This document shows positions 24,648-34,953 of a stretch of 51,749 nt of DNA, piece by piece. The DNA lies in the NCBI GenBank assembly GCA_945905295.1, contig CAMDPX010000019.1, forward strand, positions 1 to 51,749. Reading direction: 5' to 3'. The stretch is from Planctomyces sp. SH-PL62. GTDB taxonomy: Bacteria; Planctomycetota; Planctomycetia; Planctomycetales; Planctomycetaceae. The first letter of the stretch is position 1; each line of letters starts with the position of its first letter. The notes under the pieces are model-generated. The model saw nothing but the letters and a program-made list of their open reading frames with translations. It was not told where the DNA came from and did not search any database. A program made the position numbers and the translations under genes.

Positions 24648-25693
24648 GCGACCATGCTCCCAATCACATGGTCCCAGTTGATGCAGAACTCATTCAGAGT
24701 CGCATTGGCGGCCCGTCCCAACTCCGTGGCCCAGGGCCGGTCTTGCCACAGCCGATTCATCGCCTCGGCCAATGGCTCCGGCTGGGGAGGCACGACAAGT
24801 CCATTGTGGCGATCGCGAATGACTTCATTTGGACCGCCGGAATCACTGAGCGTGATGACGGGCTTGTGTGAGTGGAATGCTTCCAGAGTGACGTAGCCGT
24901 AGGAGTCCTCGTCGTAGGCGAGATAAAGCACGCCACAACTCTCTGCGATCCACCGAGCCTTTTCGGACTCCGAGACCCAACCCAGCATTTGCACGCGGTC
25001 CTGCAAGCCCAGTCGCTGAATCTCTCGCCGCAGCTTTTTCTCGTAGTTGGGGGAGTCGGCTTTGCCGATGATCACCAACCGCAAAGGCGGCCGAACATAT
25101 TGCATGGCCTCAATCGCCAGATGCTGCCGTTTAATGCGCGACAATCGGCTGGGATAAACGATGTAGTCCCCGAAGGGACCAGGTCGAAACGGGTGGTCGG
25201 TGGCGAGCGGCGGATACAGCACTGCCTGCGGTTCGATATTGTTGAACCGCCGCAAGCGATCGGCCACGACCTGAGAATTCGTGAAAATCTTACGGCACTC
25301 ACCGAGATAGAGGTTGTCGGATTGGTGCATCATCGCGCGGTAATGACGACCCTCCTCATTGTCGGGCATCCCACACCACTCGGTGCCCCACAAGTCATAC
25401 GCTTCACGATGATGATGAATGAACCAAGCGACTTTGTTGGGATGCTGAAGCGCATAGGAGGGGTAGCGGATCGTGATCAACAAATCATTGCGGCTGCCAG
25501 CGGACTCCGTGAGATCAAAGAGTCGCAGTGCCATCGTCTGCTCCGGCACTTGTCGCCAATGCGAGTCAAACGGAAACATCACAGTCTCCGTCTCATACCC
25601 GCGCGACACGAACTCCCGCTGCAAGTCGTCGACGATTTTGGTTCCGCCCCCTTTGATGAAGGGAACGTAGGTGGAGGCGACGACAACTCTCAT
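24644..25693 (-). CDS. Glycosyltransferase family 4 protein (first of tandem pair)
   Basis: 349 residues, GT-B fold. VVVASTYVPFIKGGGTKIVD is the Gly-rich N-terminal loop. YPSRLSRIKRQHLAIEAM opens the donor domain. MLGWVSESEKARW and YLAYDEDSYGYVTLEAFHSH contain the E-x7-E-type donor site. It is a paralogue of the next gene and overlaps it by four bases, and it overlaps the small upstream gene by four bases as well. The three genes are thus tightly co-translated. The sugar donor and acceptor cannot be read from the sequence; GDP-linked deoxy sugar or mannose is suggested by gmd in the same run. Confidence 0.9.
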   Translation of the reverse strand: MRVVVASTYVPFIKGGGTKIVDDLQREFVSRGYETETVMFPFDSHWRQVPEQTMALRLFDLTESAGSRNDLLITIRYPSYALQHPNKVAWFIHHHREAYDLWGTEWCGMPDNEEGRHYRAMMHQSDNLYLGECRKIFTNSQVVADRLRRFNNIEPQAVLYPPLATDHPFRPGPFGDYIVYPSRLSRIKRQHLAIEAMQYVRPPLRLVIIGKADSPNYEKKLRREIQRLGLQDRVQMLGWVSESEKARWIAESCGVLYLAYDEDSYGYVTLEAFHSHKPVITLSDSGGPNEVIRDRHNGLVVPPQPEPLAEAMNRLWQDRPWATELGRAANATLNEFCINWDHVIGSMVA

Positions 25694-25914
25694 GCGGTTT
25701 CCCTGTGGCGCAAAATACGGTCTCGTAATCGACGGAATGGTGTCGAGATCAGCCGTTCCACTTTCTTGAGACGCTTCTTGATCGACTTGCCGAGTCGAGT
25801 TCGCATCCGTGTCAACTCTGAGAACAGACTCGTACGACGTGGGGATTGAACAGCGGAAACGACATCGTCGCCGAGTGCTTTTTGCATTCGCCTCAGGACT
25901 TCCTGCTTATTCAT
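25690..25914 (-). CDS. Small highly basic protein, unknown function
   Basis: 74 residues starting MNKQEVLRRMQKALGDD. The C-terminal half is strongly basic and probably helical (RLGKSIKKRLKKVERL, RRLRDRILRHRE), with no membrane segment. The gene overlaps the GNAT gene upstream by eight bases and the glycosyltransferase downstream by four bases, which makes it a genuine co-translated gene rather than noise. It could be an amphipathic membrane-surface tether or a partner of the glycosyltransferases. This is inference; no family is recognised. Confidence 0.6.
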   Translation of the reverse strand: MNKQEVLRRMQKALGDDVVSAVQSPRRTSLFSELTRMRTRLGKSIKKRLKKVERLISTPFRRLRDRILRHRETA

Positions 25915-26386
25915 GAGACTTGTTCCTGAGATCGCAGTAACCGACCAATTGCTCGTCGGTGGGTGGATCGAAAACGTAACCCAGACTCTCATACAGCCGT
26001 CGCGCTTTCAGATTGTCGCGGAACACTCGCAAGCGCACGCGGGGAGCGCCCTGACAACGCGCCATCTGGTGGAGATACAACATAAAAGCACGCGCCAGTC
26101 CGGTTCCGCGTGCCTCTGGATGCAATGCGATTCCCAAGCTGGGAATCTGATAACCCTCGTCCCATCCCCGGAGCATGCCGTACGCCAGCACTCGGTCAGC
26201 GACCGACGCGACGCAGTAGCAATCGCGGCCTTCATGGAGCGAGATCGAATGAGCTTGGTCCGCGGTCAATGGATGAGGGTGAAAGAACTTGTCGTCGCCC
26301 CGTTCGACCAAAGCCTGGAAAAAGTCCCACAGCCACGGGACATGGTGCGAACGCACCACAGAGAATTCCAACGGCGAATCGAGCAT
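25907..26386 (-). CDS. GNAT family N-acetyltransferase
   Basis: 159 residues from the ATG at 26386, which has GAGG six bases upstream; a TTG at 26404 is an alternative. It is a single GNAT domain: IPSLGIALHPEARGTGLARA is strand 4 with the acetyl-CoA pyrophosphate loop (R-G-T-G-L-A), and NLKARRLYESLGYVFD is the final motif. In this setting it may acetylate the amino sugar made by the Gmd/DegT pair, although known perosamine acetyltransferases are mostly of the left-handed beta-helix type. It is translationally coupled to the small basic gene. The 218-base spacer upstream shows nothing recognisable. Confidence 0.82.
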   Translation of the reverse strand: MLDSPLEFSVVRSHHVPWLWDFFQALVERGDDKFFHPHPLTADQAHSISLHEGRDCYCVASVADRVLAYGMLRGWDEGYQIPSLGIALHPEARGTGLARAFMLYLHQMARCQGAPRVRLRVFRDNLKARRLYESLGYVFDPPTDEQLVGYCDLRNKSHE

Positions 26387-26604
26387 CAGCGGCCTCAACG
26401 CCAAACCTCAAGTGCTTGTCATTTCTAGGGAGCGGCTTCTATTTGGGTGCGCAAGAGTGGGTCAAGGGCATTACTTGGCAGGTTGAGATCGAGGTGGAGA
26501 GTCGAAACGTGGCGCGGCCTCCATTGTCGATTCATCACCATTTTTGCCATCGCGTCCCTCGCTGCCGCAGTCCTTTCCAACGAACATTGGCTTGACCAAC
26601 AACA

Positions 26605-27747
26605 TCAACGCAGAGGCACAAGAGAAGGCTTTGTTGCGAGAACATCTACCGGGACGGCGACTGATTCCGTGGTTCTCGGTTGAATCAATCGTGTATGCAC
26701 GCGGGTTGTAAATGCCCTTGCCCCCGACACCAGCAAATGATGCCCGTCCCAGAATTGGTCTGCGGCGATCCAGGTTCTCGCGTCCACCACCGGAATGTCG
26801 AATTCTTTTGAGATGGCCTCGGTAAACTTGGCGACGTGTTGTTGGCCGCTTTCCGAGTACCAACTGCGAAACACATCGCTCTCAGGCATCAACAGCACGG
26901 CGGCGATCCGGATCCTGTGGTCGCGACAACATCTAAAAATCTCTCGGTACGTCGTTTCGGCCTCTGTTGATACCTGCAGCGTCGACATAACGGGCGCATA
27001 TGCTTGTTTGGCGACCGCTTCCGCGTCACGTCGCTGTTCCGGCGTCGGCACTGCGACAGGAAATGCGATCCATCCCGTCCGACTCAATGTCTGCCGCCAG
27101 AACTCAGGCTTAGAACTCGGACTAATGGATTCCACTTGCCATGCTGGCGCATAAAGTCCCAACAACGAGAATCGATGTGCGTGCCAAGGAAAGAGTGCGT
27201 TGTGCTGCAACCACTCCCAGCGATGACGGGGCGCTTGATTCGGTACGATCGTGGCGAGTGCCGCGGTGTCGCCCCAACGCAAGCGGTGAGTTGGAAAGTG
27301 AAACTCACTGGTAAAGTATTGCTTGTCGCTGAGCAGGGAGCCGGGCAATATCTCAACGATCACAGAATCGGGCTTCAGTCCCTGGCGAATGAGGCGTTGC
27401 AGAACCAAATACTGCCACACTGCGGTCCCACCCGTCAGAGAAAGATTTGCCACCGTCGGCGACCGTGTGCTCGTGTCCGCGAGGCACTGAGAATTGGAGT
27501 AATCGGAGTCAAATCCATTGCCGATTCGCGACGACCCCAGAATTACGAGCGACGGGCGTTGTGGGTTTTTCTGGCGCAGCACCCGTAAGCGTTCTAGGCG
27601 ATATCCGTATTCCGGATCGGCGTAGAGAGGTTGCCATCCTTCGACGACAACCAGCAGGAGTATCTGCAGGCCAACGAACAGTCCCGCCCCAAGCAGTACT
27701 GCTTTCTTCGCCCTTCGCGATCTTTGATGGCGTCTGTTGGTCAACAT
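26605..27747 (-). CDS. SGNH/AlgJ-like O-acylation partner protein
   Basis: 380 residues with an N-terminal membrane anchor (about residues 15-35: AVLLGAGLFVGLQILLLVVV) and an exported domain. SLVILGSSRIGNG holds a probable nucleophile Ser in a GSS motif, and DGHHLLVSGARAFTTRV near residue 340 holds the D-x-x-H of SGNH hydrolase block V. Proteins of this layout sit next to MBOAT genes and transfer the acyl group delivered across the membrane onto polysaccharide, as AlgJ/AlgX and PatB do. The ATG is nine bases after the MBOAT stop, and its AGGA ribosome binding site overlaps that stop, so the pair is co-translated. Confidence 0.75.
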   Translation of the reverse strand: MLTNRRHQRSRRAKKAVLLGAGLFVGLQILLLVVVEGWQPLYADPEYGYRLERLRVLRQKNPQRPSLVILGSSRIGNGFDSDYSNSQCLADTSTRSPTVANLSLTGGTAVWQYLVLQRLIRQGLKPDSVIVEILPGSLLSDKQYFTSEFHFPTHRLRWGDTAALATIVPNQAPRHRWEWLQHNALFPWHAHRFSLLGLYAPAWQVESISPSSKPEFWRQTLSRTGWIAFPVAVPTPEQRRDAEAVAKQAYAPVMSTLQVSTEAETTYREIFRCCRDHRIRIAAVLLMPESDVFRSWYSESGQQHVAKFTEAISKEFDIPVVDARTWIAADQFWDGHHLLVSGARAFTTRVHTRLIQPRTTESVAVPVDVLATKPSLVPLR

Positions 27748-27756
27748 TGCGTCATC

Positions 27757-29181
27757 CTAGAACTGAAAGTAGATGAATGCCTTGCCGGAAGCTGGAGCCA
27801 GCAAAGCGGCGGCCAGGGCCATTCCCGCATAGCCTAAAGAGAGCGCTTCGCCCGGAAGGCGTTGTGAATATCGTTTCCACAATCCCGACTCACCGAAAAG
27901 ATGCGCCAGCGCAATGCAACCCAGAGTTGTTGCAAACGCGATGACAGAAACCGGCACAACGGCCCCCTCAACGGCCATGAACATCCGGCGATAAACCTCC
28001 AGCGCCGACGCCATGCTTGGTGCGCGAAACAGCACCCATCCCAGAGAAACGACGAGGAACGTCGCCGCCATTCGCAGGCCGTTTCCAGCATACGATTCAA
28101 GCCCGCGCACCAGCCAGATGCTTCGTTCACAAAGATCGCGGAGTATCCGGTGCCCGATCAGTAACACGGCATGCAGAACGCCCCAGAATACGAACGGCCA
28201 ACTGGCTCCATGCCACAAGCCGCCCAAGGCCATCGTGATCATCAGGTTTCGGTAAGTCAGCCACCGCGTGCCGCGACTCCCACCTAAAGAAATGAAAATG
28301 TAATCGCGGAGCCAGGATGACAGAGAGATATGCCACCGATGCCAGAATTCAGAGATGTTTCTCGCGAGGTATGGCATCCGGAAATTCACGCCCAGCTTAA
28401 AACCGAACATATGAGCGATGCCGATCGCCATATCCGAGTATCCCGAGAAATCACAGTAAATCTGCAGGCTGTAAGCCAGCACGCCCAACCACACCGAGAC
28501 TGTGCCGTACGCTCCCGGGGTCGCGAAAATCGGGTCTGCGATGATCGCCATGCGATCGGCGATCGCCAGTTTCTTAATCAGGCCCAGCAAGAACAGCTCG
28601 GCACCGAATTGCATTCGCATCCAACTCCAACGTTTGTGGAGCGACACCTGAGGCAGAAAATCACGGGCTCGCACGATGGGGCCAGCCACAAGATGCGGAA
28701 AGAACAGAATGAAGAGCATGAAATTAGCGAGGCTTTTTTCCGCTTTGATCCGCCTTAGGTATATGTCCGCCGTGTAGCTGATGGCTTCGAAGGTGTAGAA
28801 GGAGATCCCAATCGGGAGGATGATCTCCAAGCTGGGGATGGATGTTTCCAAACCCATCAATCGCAAAGAAGAAAACAGCGCATCGAGGAAGAAATTCAGG
28901 TACTTGAAGTAGGCCAAGATGCCTAAATTGAAACTGACGCTGAGCAGTAGAAGTGCTTTGCGGATACCGGCGCGTTGCGAGCGTTCAAGTGCATGTGCAA
29001 TCAAGAAATCCATGATCGTCGAGCCGACGATGATCAATGCCAGCCACTGGTTCCAACTCGAGTAAAAGTAAAAGCTGGCTGCCAGCAGTAGATAGACGCG
29101 AAATCGCGTGTGCGAGATTGCCCAATAAAGCCCAAACACAATGAGAAAAAAAAGCAAAAACTCCTGAGAACAGAAGAGCAT
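27757..29181 (-). CDS. MBOAT family O-acyltransferase (AlgI/DltB-like)
   Basis: 474 residues with about ten membrane segments. Proteins of this family move an acyl (usually acetyl) group from a cytoplasmic donor across the membrane for O-acylation of extracellular polymer. MLFCSQEFLLFFLIVFGLYW is a typical AlgI start. FPHLVAGPIVRARDFLPQ, YCDFSGYSDMAIGIAHMFG and FWHRWHISLSSWLRDYIF are AlgI motifs, and GLWHGASWPFVFWGVLHA carries the conserved His. The ATG at 29181 is preceded by AGGAG. It is directly followed by its SGNH-type partner gene. Together they predict an O-acylated glycan product for this locus. Confidence 0.92.
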   Translation of the reverse strand: MLFCSQEFLLFFLIVFGLYWAISHTRFRVYLLLAASFYFYSSWNQWLALIIVGSTIMDFLIAHALERSQRAGIRKALLLLSVSFNLGILAYFKYLNFFLDALFSSLRLMGLETSIPSLEIILPIGISFYTFEAISYTADIYLRRIKAEKSLANFMLFILFFPHLVAGPIVRARDFLPQVSLHKRWSWMRMQFGAELFLLGLIKKLAIADRMAIIADPIFATPGAYGTVSVWLGVLAYSLQIYCDFSGYSDMAIGIAHMFGFKLGVNFRMPYLARNISEFWHRWHISLSSWLRDYIFISLGGSRGTRWLTYRNLMITMALGGLWHGASWPFVFWGVLHAVLLIGHRILRDLCERSIWLVRGLESYAGNGLRMAATFLVVSLGWVLFRAPSMASALEVYRRMFMAVEGAVVPVSVIAFATTLGCIALAHLFGESGLWKRYSQRLPGEALSLGYAGMALAAALLAPASGKAFIYFQF

Positions 29182-29244
29182 GCTTCGCGTCTCCTATCGA
29201 ACAACGAATTCAACCGGGATTGCGGCAGGAGGACTCAACGTTGT

Positions 29245-31182
29245 TCATGCCGCCTTCAATGTGACACTGGCAACCTCGGTGACGTGTCCCCGATCGACTT
29301 GGACAACTCGGGTTGCGAGTGACAGCGTGCTTTGTTGGTGCGTGATCATGATCAACGTGCGACCGCGGCCGTGCTCCAATAGAGCGTCATGAATCAGCTT
29401 TTCACTTTCGAGATCGACCTGATTGGTGGCTTCGTCGAGGATCAGAATTTCGGTGTTGCGCAGCAGAGCACGGGCGAGGGCGATGCGTTGTCGTTGTCCG
29501 CCGCTCAATCGCTGACCGTTGGGGCCAACCGACGTCTCGTAACCTTGGGCGAACTCGCTGATGAAGTCGTGTGCCTTGGCCTTCTTTGCCGCTTCAATGA
29601 CTTCTTCCTCGGTGGCCTCCCAGCGGCCATAGCGGATGTTGTGCAGAATGGATTCGTTGAAGAACTCGGATTGCTGGGAAACGATGGCGATGCGGCTGCG
29701 CAGGTCGTAGAGCGTCAGATCCCTGAGCGACGTATTGTCGATGAGTACCGTTCCCTGCTGCGGGTCGAAGAACCGGCAGACGAGGTTTATCAAGGTGCTT
29801 TTGCCGCCGCCGTTCGGGCCGACGACCGCGAGACGCTCGCCGAAGGGAATCGTGAGATTGACGTTCGTCAGTACGTTGTGCGCCCCGTCATAACTGAACG
29901 TGACGTTTTGAAACTGGATGCAGCGATGTGGTTTCGAAAGCTGTTTCGGTTCGGCCGGATCAACGATTTGCGTTTGCTTGTCGAGCAACGGGTACAGCAA
30001 GTCCGCCGCCGCTGAGCCGAAGTTGATGCCGCTAATGACCCCCGACAGCTTACGCAGCGGTTCTGTGGCACCGATGAGCAGGCCGAAGACCACGCTCAGT
30101 TCGGCGATGGTCATGGGCTGGGCGGTCATGCGAATGCCGAGGATATGGGTTTCCTGCGTGATGACGAGATACGCCGCCGCGCCCAGGCTCGTACACAAAG
30201 CGGCGATGCCGAAGACTTCGGTGATGGGGTTCGCGAGGGCGTTGTAGAAACTGGCCAGGACGCCCATGCGGCGCATCTCTTTGGTCGATTTGCGGAACCG
30301 TTCCTGCTCGAACGATTCCATTGTGTTGGCCTGCACGGTTCCCAATGCGCTGAAGACTTCCAGCATGACGTGGTGAAAGCCCAGCGAACGATCCAATGCC
30401 TGCCGCGCCATTCCTCGAATCTTGCGGTTCAGCCAGACCATGAGCACGAACATCAGGGGCGCAAAGATCAAAGACGCGAGCGTCACGCGCCACGAAACCA
30501 TCAACGCCAGCACGAGGCAGGAAATGATTCGCAACGGCTCAGCGAGGAGCCCGCCATAAAACGAAGTAATCCCCTGAGCCAAGCCATCGGTGGTGTGCGT
30601 GATGCAGGCGGTGAAGCCGCTCGTGCCCAGGGAGTTGAACCCGTGGCGATCCAGCGTGACCGCTTTGCTGAAGATTCGGAGGCGGACGTCTCGAGCAATG
30701 CACTGCGAGACATAGCTGACCAGAACGGTGTTGGCCATGCCGAAGAACTGCTTCAAAATCGTGCCGCAGACCACCAGAGCCAGAACCAAAACCACCGTGG
30801 AAAACGGCTGAGTGGGGAGCCACTTTTGAATCCAGGGTTGCAGGCTCTCGTGCGAGCGAAGACTGGCTTGCTCCGCTTGCAGCTTGGCTCCAAGCAGATC
30901 TTTCTTTAACCGCAGCTTGTGGTAGCTGCCGTCCGTCTTGGGAGGCAAGACCGTCTCTTGATAATCGGTATTTAGTGCGGCGACTTTTTCCCGAGCGGCG
31001 AGAATTCGTTTCTCGTTCCAGGATTGCAGGTTGTCGCCGTGAACCATGGTTTCGATGGCGGGAAAGAGTGCGACGATATTCGCGCCCCACAACGTCGCCA
31101 TGACGAACGAACACAAGATCCCGGCGCTGAGCGGAAGCCAGTGACGCCACGCTTCTCGCAGTGCTCGGTAGAAATTGTTCAT
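29245..31182 (-). CDS. ABC exporter, fused permease and ATPase (MsbA-like)
   Basis: 645 residues from the ATG at 31182, which follows GGGAGG; an ATG at 31215 is less likely. Residues 1-400 form a six-span exporter permease and 420-645 the ATPase. GPNGGGKST is Walker A, LSGGQRQRIALARA the signature, ILILDEATNQVD Walker B and MITHQ the H-loop. Between the first and second membrane segments is an extended outside loop of about 90 residues (about 45-135), absent from E. coli MsbA and largely charged. The cluster context points to export of a lipid-linked glycan unit. A palindrome separates it from gmd, the first gene of the run. Confidence 0.88.
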   Translation of the reverse strand: MNNFYRALREAWRHWLPLSAGILCSFVMATLWGANIVALFPAIETMVHGDNLQSWNEKRILAAREKVAALNTDYQETVLPPKTDGSYHKLRLKKDLLGAKLQAEQASLRSHESLQPWIQKWLPTQPFSTVVLVLALVVCGTILKQFFGMANTVLVSYVSQCIARDVRLRIFSKAVTLDRHGFNSLGTSGFTACITHTTDGLAQGITSFYGGLLAEPLRIISCLVLALMVSWRVTLASLIFAPLMFVLMVWLNRKIRGMARQALDRSLGFHHVMLEVFSALGTVQANTMESFEQERFRKSTKEMRRMGVLASFYNALANPITEVFGIAALCTSLGAAAYLVITQETHILGIRMTAQPMTIAELSVVFGLLIGATEPLRKLSGVISGINFGSAAADLLYPLLDKQTQIVDPAEPKQLSKPHRCIQFQNVTFSYDGAHNVLTNVNLTIPFGERLAVVGPNGGGKSTLINLVCRFFDPQQGTVLIDNTSLRDLTLYDLRSRIAIVSQQSEFFNESILHNIRYGRWEATEEEVIEAAKKAKAHDFISEFAQGYETSVGPNGQRLSGGQRQRIALARALLRNTEILILDEATNQVDLESEKLIHDALLEHGRGRTLIMITHQQSTLSLATRVVQVDRGHVTEVASVTLKAA

Positions 31183-31282
31183 GGAGTCGCAGCCTCCCTG
31201 CTGCAAGCGGAACATCGCACGCGGCGTCTGCTAGGGGTTCAACTGTTTGGAAATCATGAGTAAGAGGCGCTCCGAGAAGTCC

Positions 31283-31345
31283 GTAGCCTGACTCTCCGAG
31301 TCGGGCACTCTGCGAAAAAATGCCCGACTCGGAGAGTCAGGCTAC
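31283..31345. repeat. REPIN-like palindrome (GTAGCCTGAC ... GTCAGGCTAC)
   Basis: Perfect inverted arms of about 24 bases flank a 15-base centre with an A run. Each arm is GTAG plus hairpin CCTGACTC-TCC-GAGTCGGG. It is the only such element inside the minus-strand glycan operon and lies between gmd and the exporter gene, ten bases after the gmd stop. Confidence 0.93.
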
Positions 31346-31355
31346 TCCTGGCGCA

Positions 31356-32748
<1,393 letters not shown>

Positions 32749-33783
32749 GTGTCTCCGGACATCACGTTTCCCGATGCCAGATTTCCGCCACCGTGCGAGT
32801 TGCGAGCCGAGTACGAGCGGCGAGTTCAACTCGGTCAGCGGCGAATGTCCTCCACCACCGCGGTGATCAGTGGATTGGCTCGCGATGTGGCGGGCATCTT
32901 GCCGCTCACGATCGCTCGCATCGAACAGATGGGGGCGATGTTTGCCGACTATCGCGTCGTGATCTACGAGAATGATTCGCGCGATGAAACGGCACGCCTG
33001 CTGACGGACTGGGCCGAGCGAAATCACCGAGTCGATGTCACGATCGAACGCCGCGGCGATCCCATCAATCCCATGACTCGCTGCCTGAAGCGGGCCGAGC
33101 GGATGGCTTACTATCGCAATCAATGTCTGGAAACGATTCGCTCCCGCTATGCCGATTTCGATCACGCCATCATTGTCGATACGGATCTGGCGGGCGGATG
33201 GAGTTGCGACGGATTGGCCAACACGTTCGGCCAAGACGACTGGGATTTCGTGGGTTCCAACGGCGTGATCTTCAAACGTGTCGGTCTGAAGATCAACGTC
33301 TTGATGCAATACGATGCCTGGGCCTTTCGCACCGATGAATCGTTCACGCCGTTCACGACCAGACAGGTCAATGCCATGTGCTTTACGCGTGGAGAACCGC
33401 TCGTCCCCGTAACGTGCAGCTTCGGTGGGTTAGGGGTCTATCTCATGCCGGCGTATCTGGCGGGCCAGTACGGCGGCCACGACGTCGATCATGTCACACA
33501 CCAGCAGGTGGCTCGGCCACGGGGATTCACGCGGACCTTCTTGAATCCCAGTCAAATCGCGATCTATGGCCGCCGCCGTCGGACTTGGGATCCGGTCGTC
33601 TTTCCAATGCTGAGCTTGTGCAGGCGGCTGCCCGGCTTACGCCGCTGGTTGCGAGACCTCCAGTCATCCGAGTGCTTGCCAGACCGTCTGACAACGGACG
33701 AACAAGTCCGCTGCGAACATGTGGCGTGGCCGCTGCCCGCCGAATTGGGCGACGAAGCAACCGCAAGTAGGAAAGCCGCATGA
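32749..33783 (+). CDS. Glycosyltransferase, GT-A-like
   Basis: About 344 residues if started at the GTG at 32749, which has GCGAGG five bases upstream; GTG 32743 and ATG 32845 are alternatives. The fold looks like a GT-A glycosyltransferase: TAVISGLARDVAGILPLT opens the domain, YRVVIYENDSRDETARLL is the nucleotide-side strand, and HAIIVDTDLAGGW contains a DxD-type metal site. The pattern recalls the CAP59/CMT1 mannosyltransferase group (GT69), a tentative match. The C-terminal region has a short basic RRRRTWDPV stretch. It overlaps the next glycosyltransferase gene by four bases (ATGA), so the two form a pair. Confidence 0.7.
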   Translation: MSPDITFPDARFPPPCELRAEYERRVQLGQRRMSSTTAVISGLARDVAGILPLTIARIEQMGAMFADYRVVIYENDSRDETARLLTDWAERNHRVDVTIERRGDPINPMTRCLKRAERMAYYRNQCLETIRSRYADFDHAIIVDTDLAGGWSCDGLANTFGQDDWDFVGSNGVIFKRVGLKINVLMQYDAWAFRTDESFTPFTTRQVNAMCFTRGEPLVPVTCSFGGLGVYLMPAYLAGQYGGHDVDHVTHQQVARPRGFTRTFLNPSQIAIYGRRRRTWDPVVFPMLSLCRRLPGLRRWLRDLQSSECLPDRLTTDEQVRCEHVAWPLPAELGDEATASRKAA

Positions 33784-34928
33784 CCAGTCTGCGCGTGCTC
33801 ATCACAAACTTGACGTTGGCTCACCGCACGGGAACCGAGTTGTACGTGCGAGACTTGGCACTTGGCCTGCAACGGCGCGGGCATCAGCCAGTCGTGTTTA
33901 GTCCAGAACTTGGATCAGTGTCTGACGAACTGCGGCGTCACACGATTCCTGTCGTCGACAACTTGGAGCAAGTTTCGATCGAGCCGGATGTGATCCACGG
34001 TCACCACACCTTTGAAACTATCTTCGCGCTGTTGCGGTTCCCCCGCGCTCCGGCGATCTTCGTCTGCCATGACTTGTCAGCCTGGCACGACACGCCGCCG
34101 CGACTGCCTCAGATCCGGCGTTTTGTGGCGGTGGATGAAACACGCCGAGACCGGCTGGTGGAACGACATGGCACTCCGCCGGATCGCACGGTCATGATTC
34201 ACAACGCCGTCGATCTGAACCGATTTCAGCCGCGTGGTCCTTTGCCGGAGCGGCCCAGGCACGCGTTGGTGTTGAGCAACTATGCGTGTCATCGTGAGCT
34301 TGCCATCATCAAAGCGGCGTGTGCATTGCGTGGCGTCAAGGTGGATGCGGCTGGCAAGCAGTTCGGAAATCCGTCGGCGTCACCGGAAACCCTTCTGCAC
34401 CGATACGACCTGGTTTTTGCGATGGGGCGTTGCGCGATCGAAGCTCTGGCCTGCGGCGCGGCGGTGATCGTGTGCGACGTCGAAGGCTGCGGCCCGCTCG
34501 TGACAAGCGCCGAACTGGACCGATTGCGGGCTATGAATCTGGGACGTCGTTTGCTGCAACAGCCAATGCAACGCGACGTCATCCTTCAAGAAATTGACCG
34601 CTATGACCGCCGCGACGCGGAACTGGTCACAAAACGGATTCGCGAAACTGCCGGACTGGATTGCCTGTTGGACCAATTGCTGGCCGTGTATCACGACGCG
34701 ATCTCCGAAGGCCCCGTCAGCGACGTCGAGGCCGCCTTGCAAGCGGCCGAATGCGAGTTACAGCGCTGGACAACCCTACGGACAAACGGCACGCTGGCTC
34801 GGTATGAAGGCCAAATGCCTCGTTTGCCGTTGATGCTGCGGATGTATCGTTCATTCCGGAAGCGATTGACAAGAATGTGTGTCGTCCTGAGTCGCATGAC
34901 CGACGGACATTCCCAACGAGCGGCCTGA
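33780..34928 (+). CDS. Glycosyltransferase family 4-like protein
   Basis: 382 residues. [20 protein letters not shown] is the GT4 N-terminal acceptor-side motif. [18 protein letters not shown] is the middle strand, and [14 protein letters not shown] is the linker typical of GT4 enzymes. [21 protein letters not shown] is the donor-site helix with the conserved Glu. The first part of the donor domain is shorter than usual. The C-terminal 80 residues are helical and basic. It overlaps the previous gene by four bases and lies 25 bases before glpK. Confidence 0.83.
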   Translation: MTSLRVLITNLTLAHRTGTELYVRDLALGLQRRGHQPVVFSPELGSVSDELRRHTIPVVDNLEQVSIEPDVIHGHHTFETIFALLRFPRAPAIFVCHDLSAWHDTPPRLPQIRRFVAVDETRRDRLVERHGTPPDRTVMIHNAVDLNRFQPRGPLPERPRHALVLSNYACHRELAIIKAACALRGVKVDAAGKQFGNPSASPETLLHRYDLVFAMGRCAIEALACGAAVIVCDVEGCGPLVTSAELDRLRAMNLGRRLLQQPMQRDVILQEIDRYDRRDAELVTKRIRETAGLDCLLDQLLAVYHDAISEGPVSDVEAALQAAECELQRWTTLRTNGTLARYEGQMPRLPLMLRMYRSFRKRLTRMCVVLSRMTDGHSQRAA

Positions 34929-34953
34929 CGTTAGTGACGAGGGGAGTTTCACG

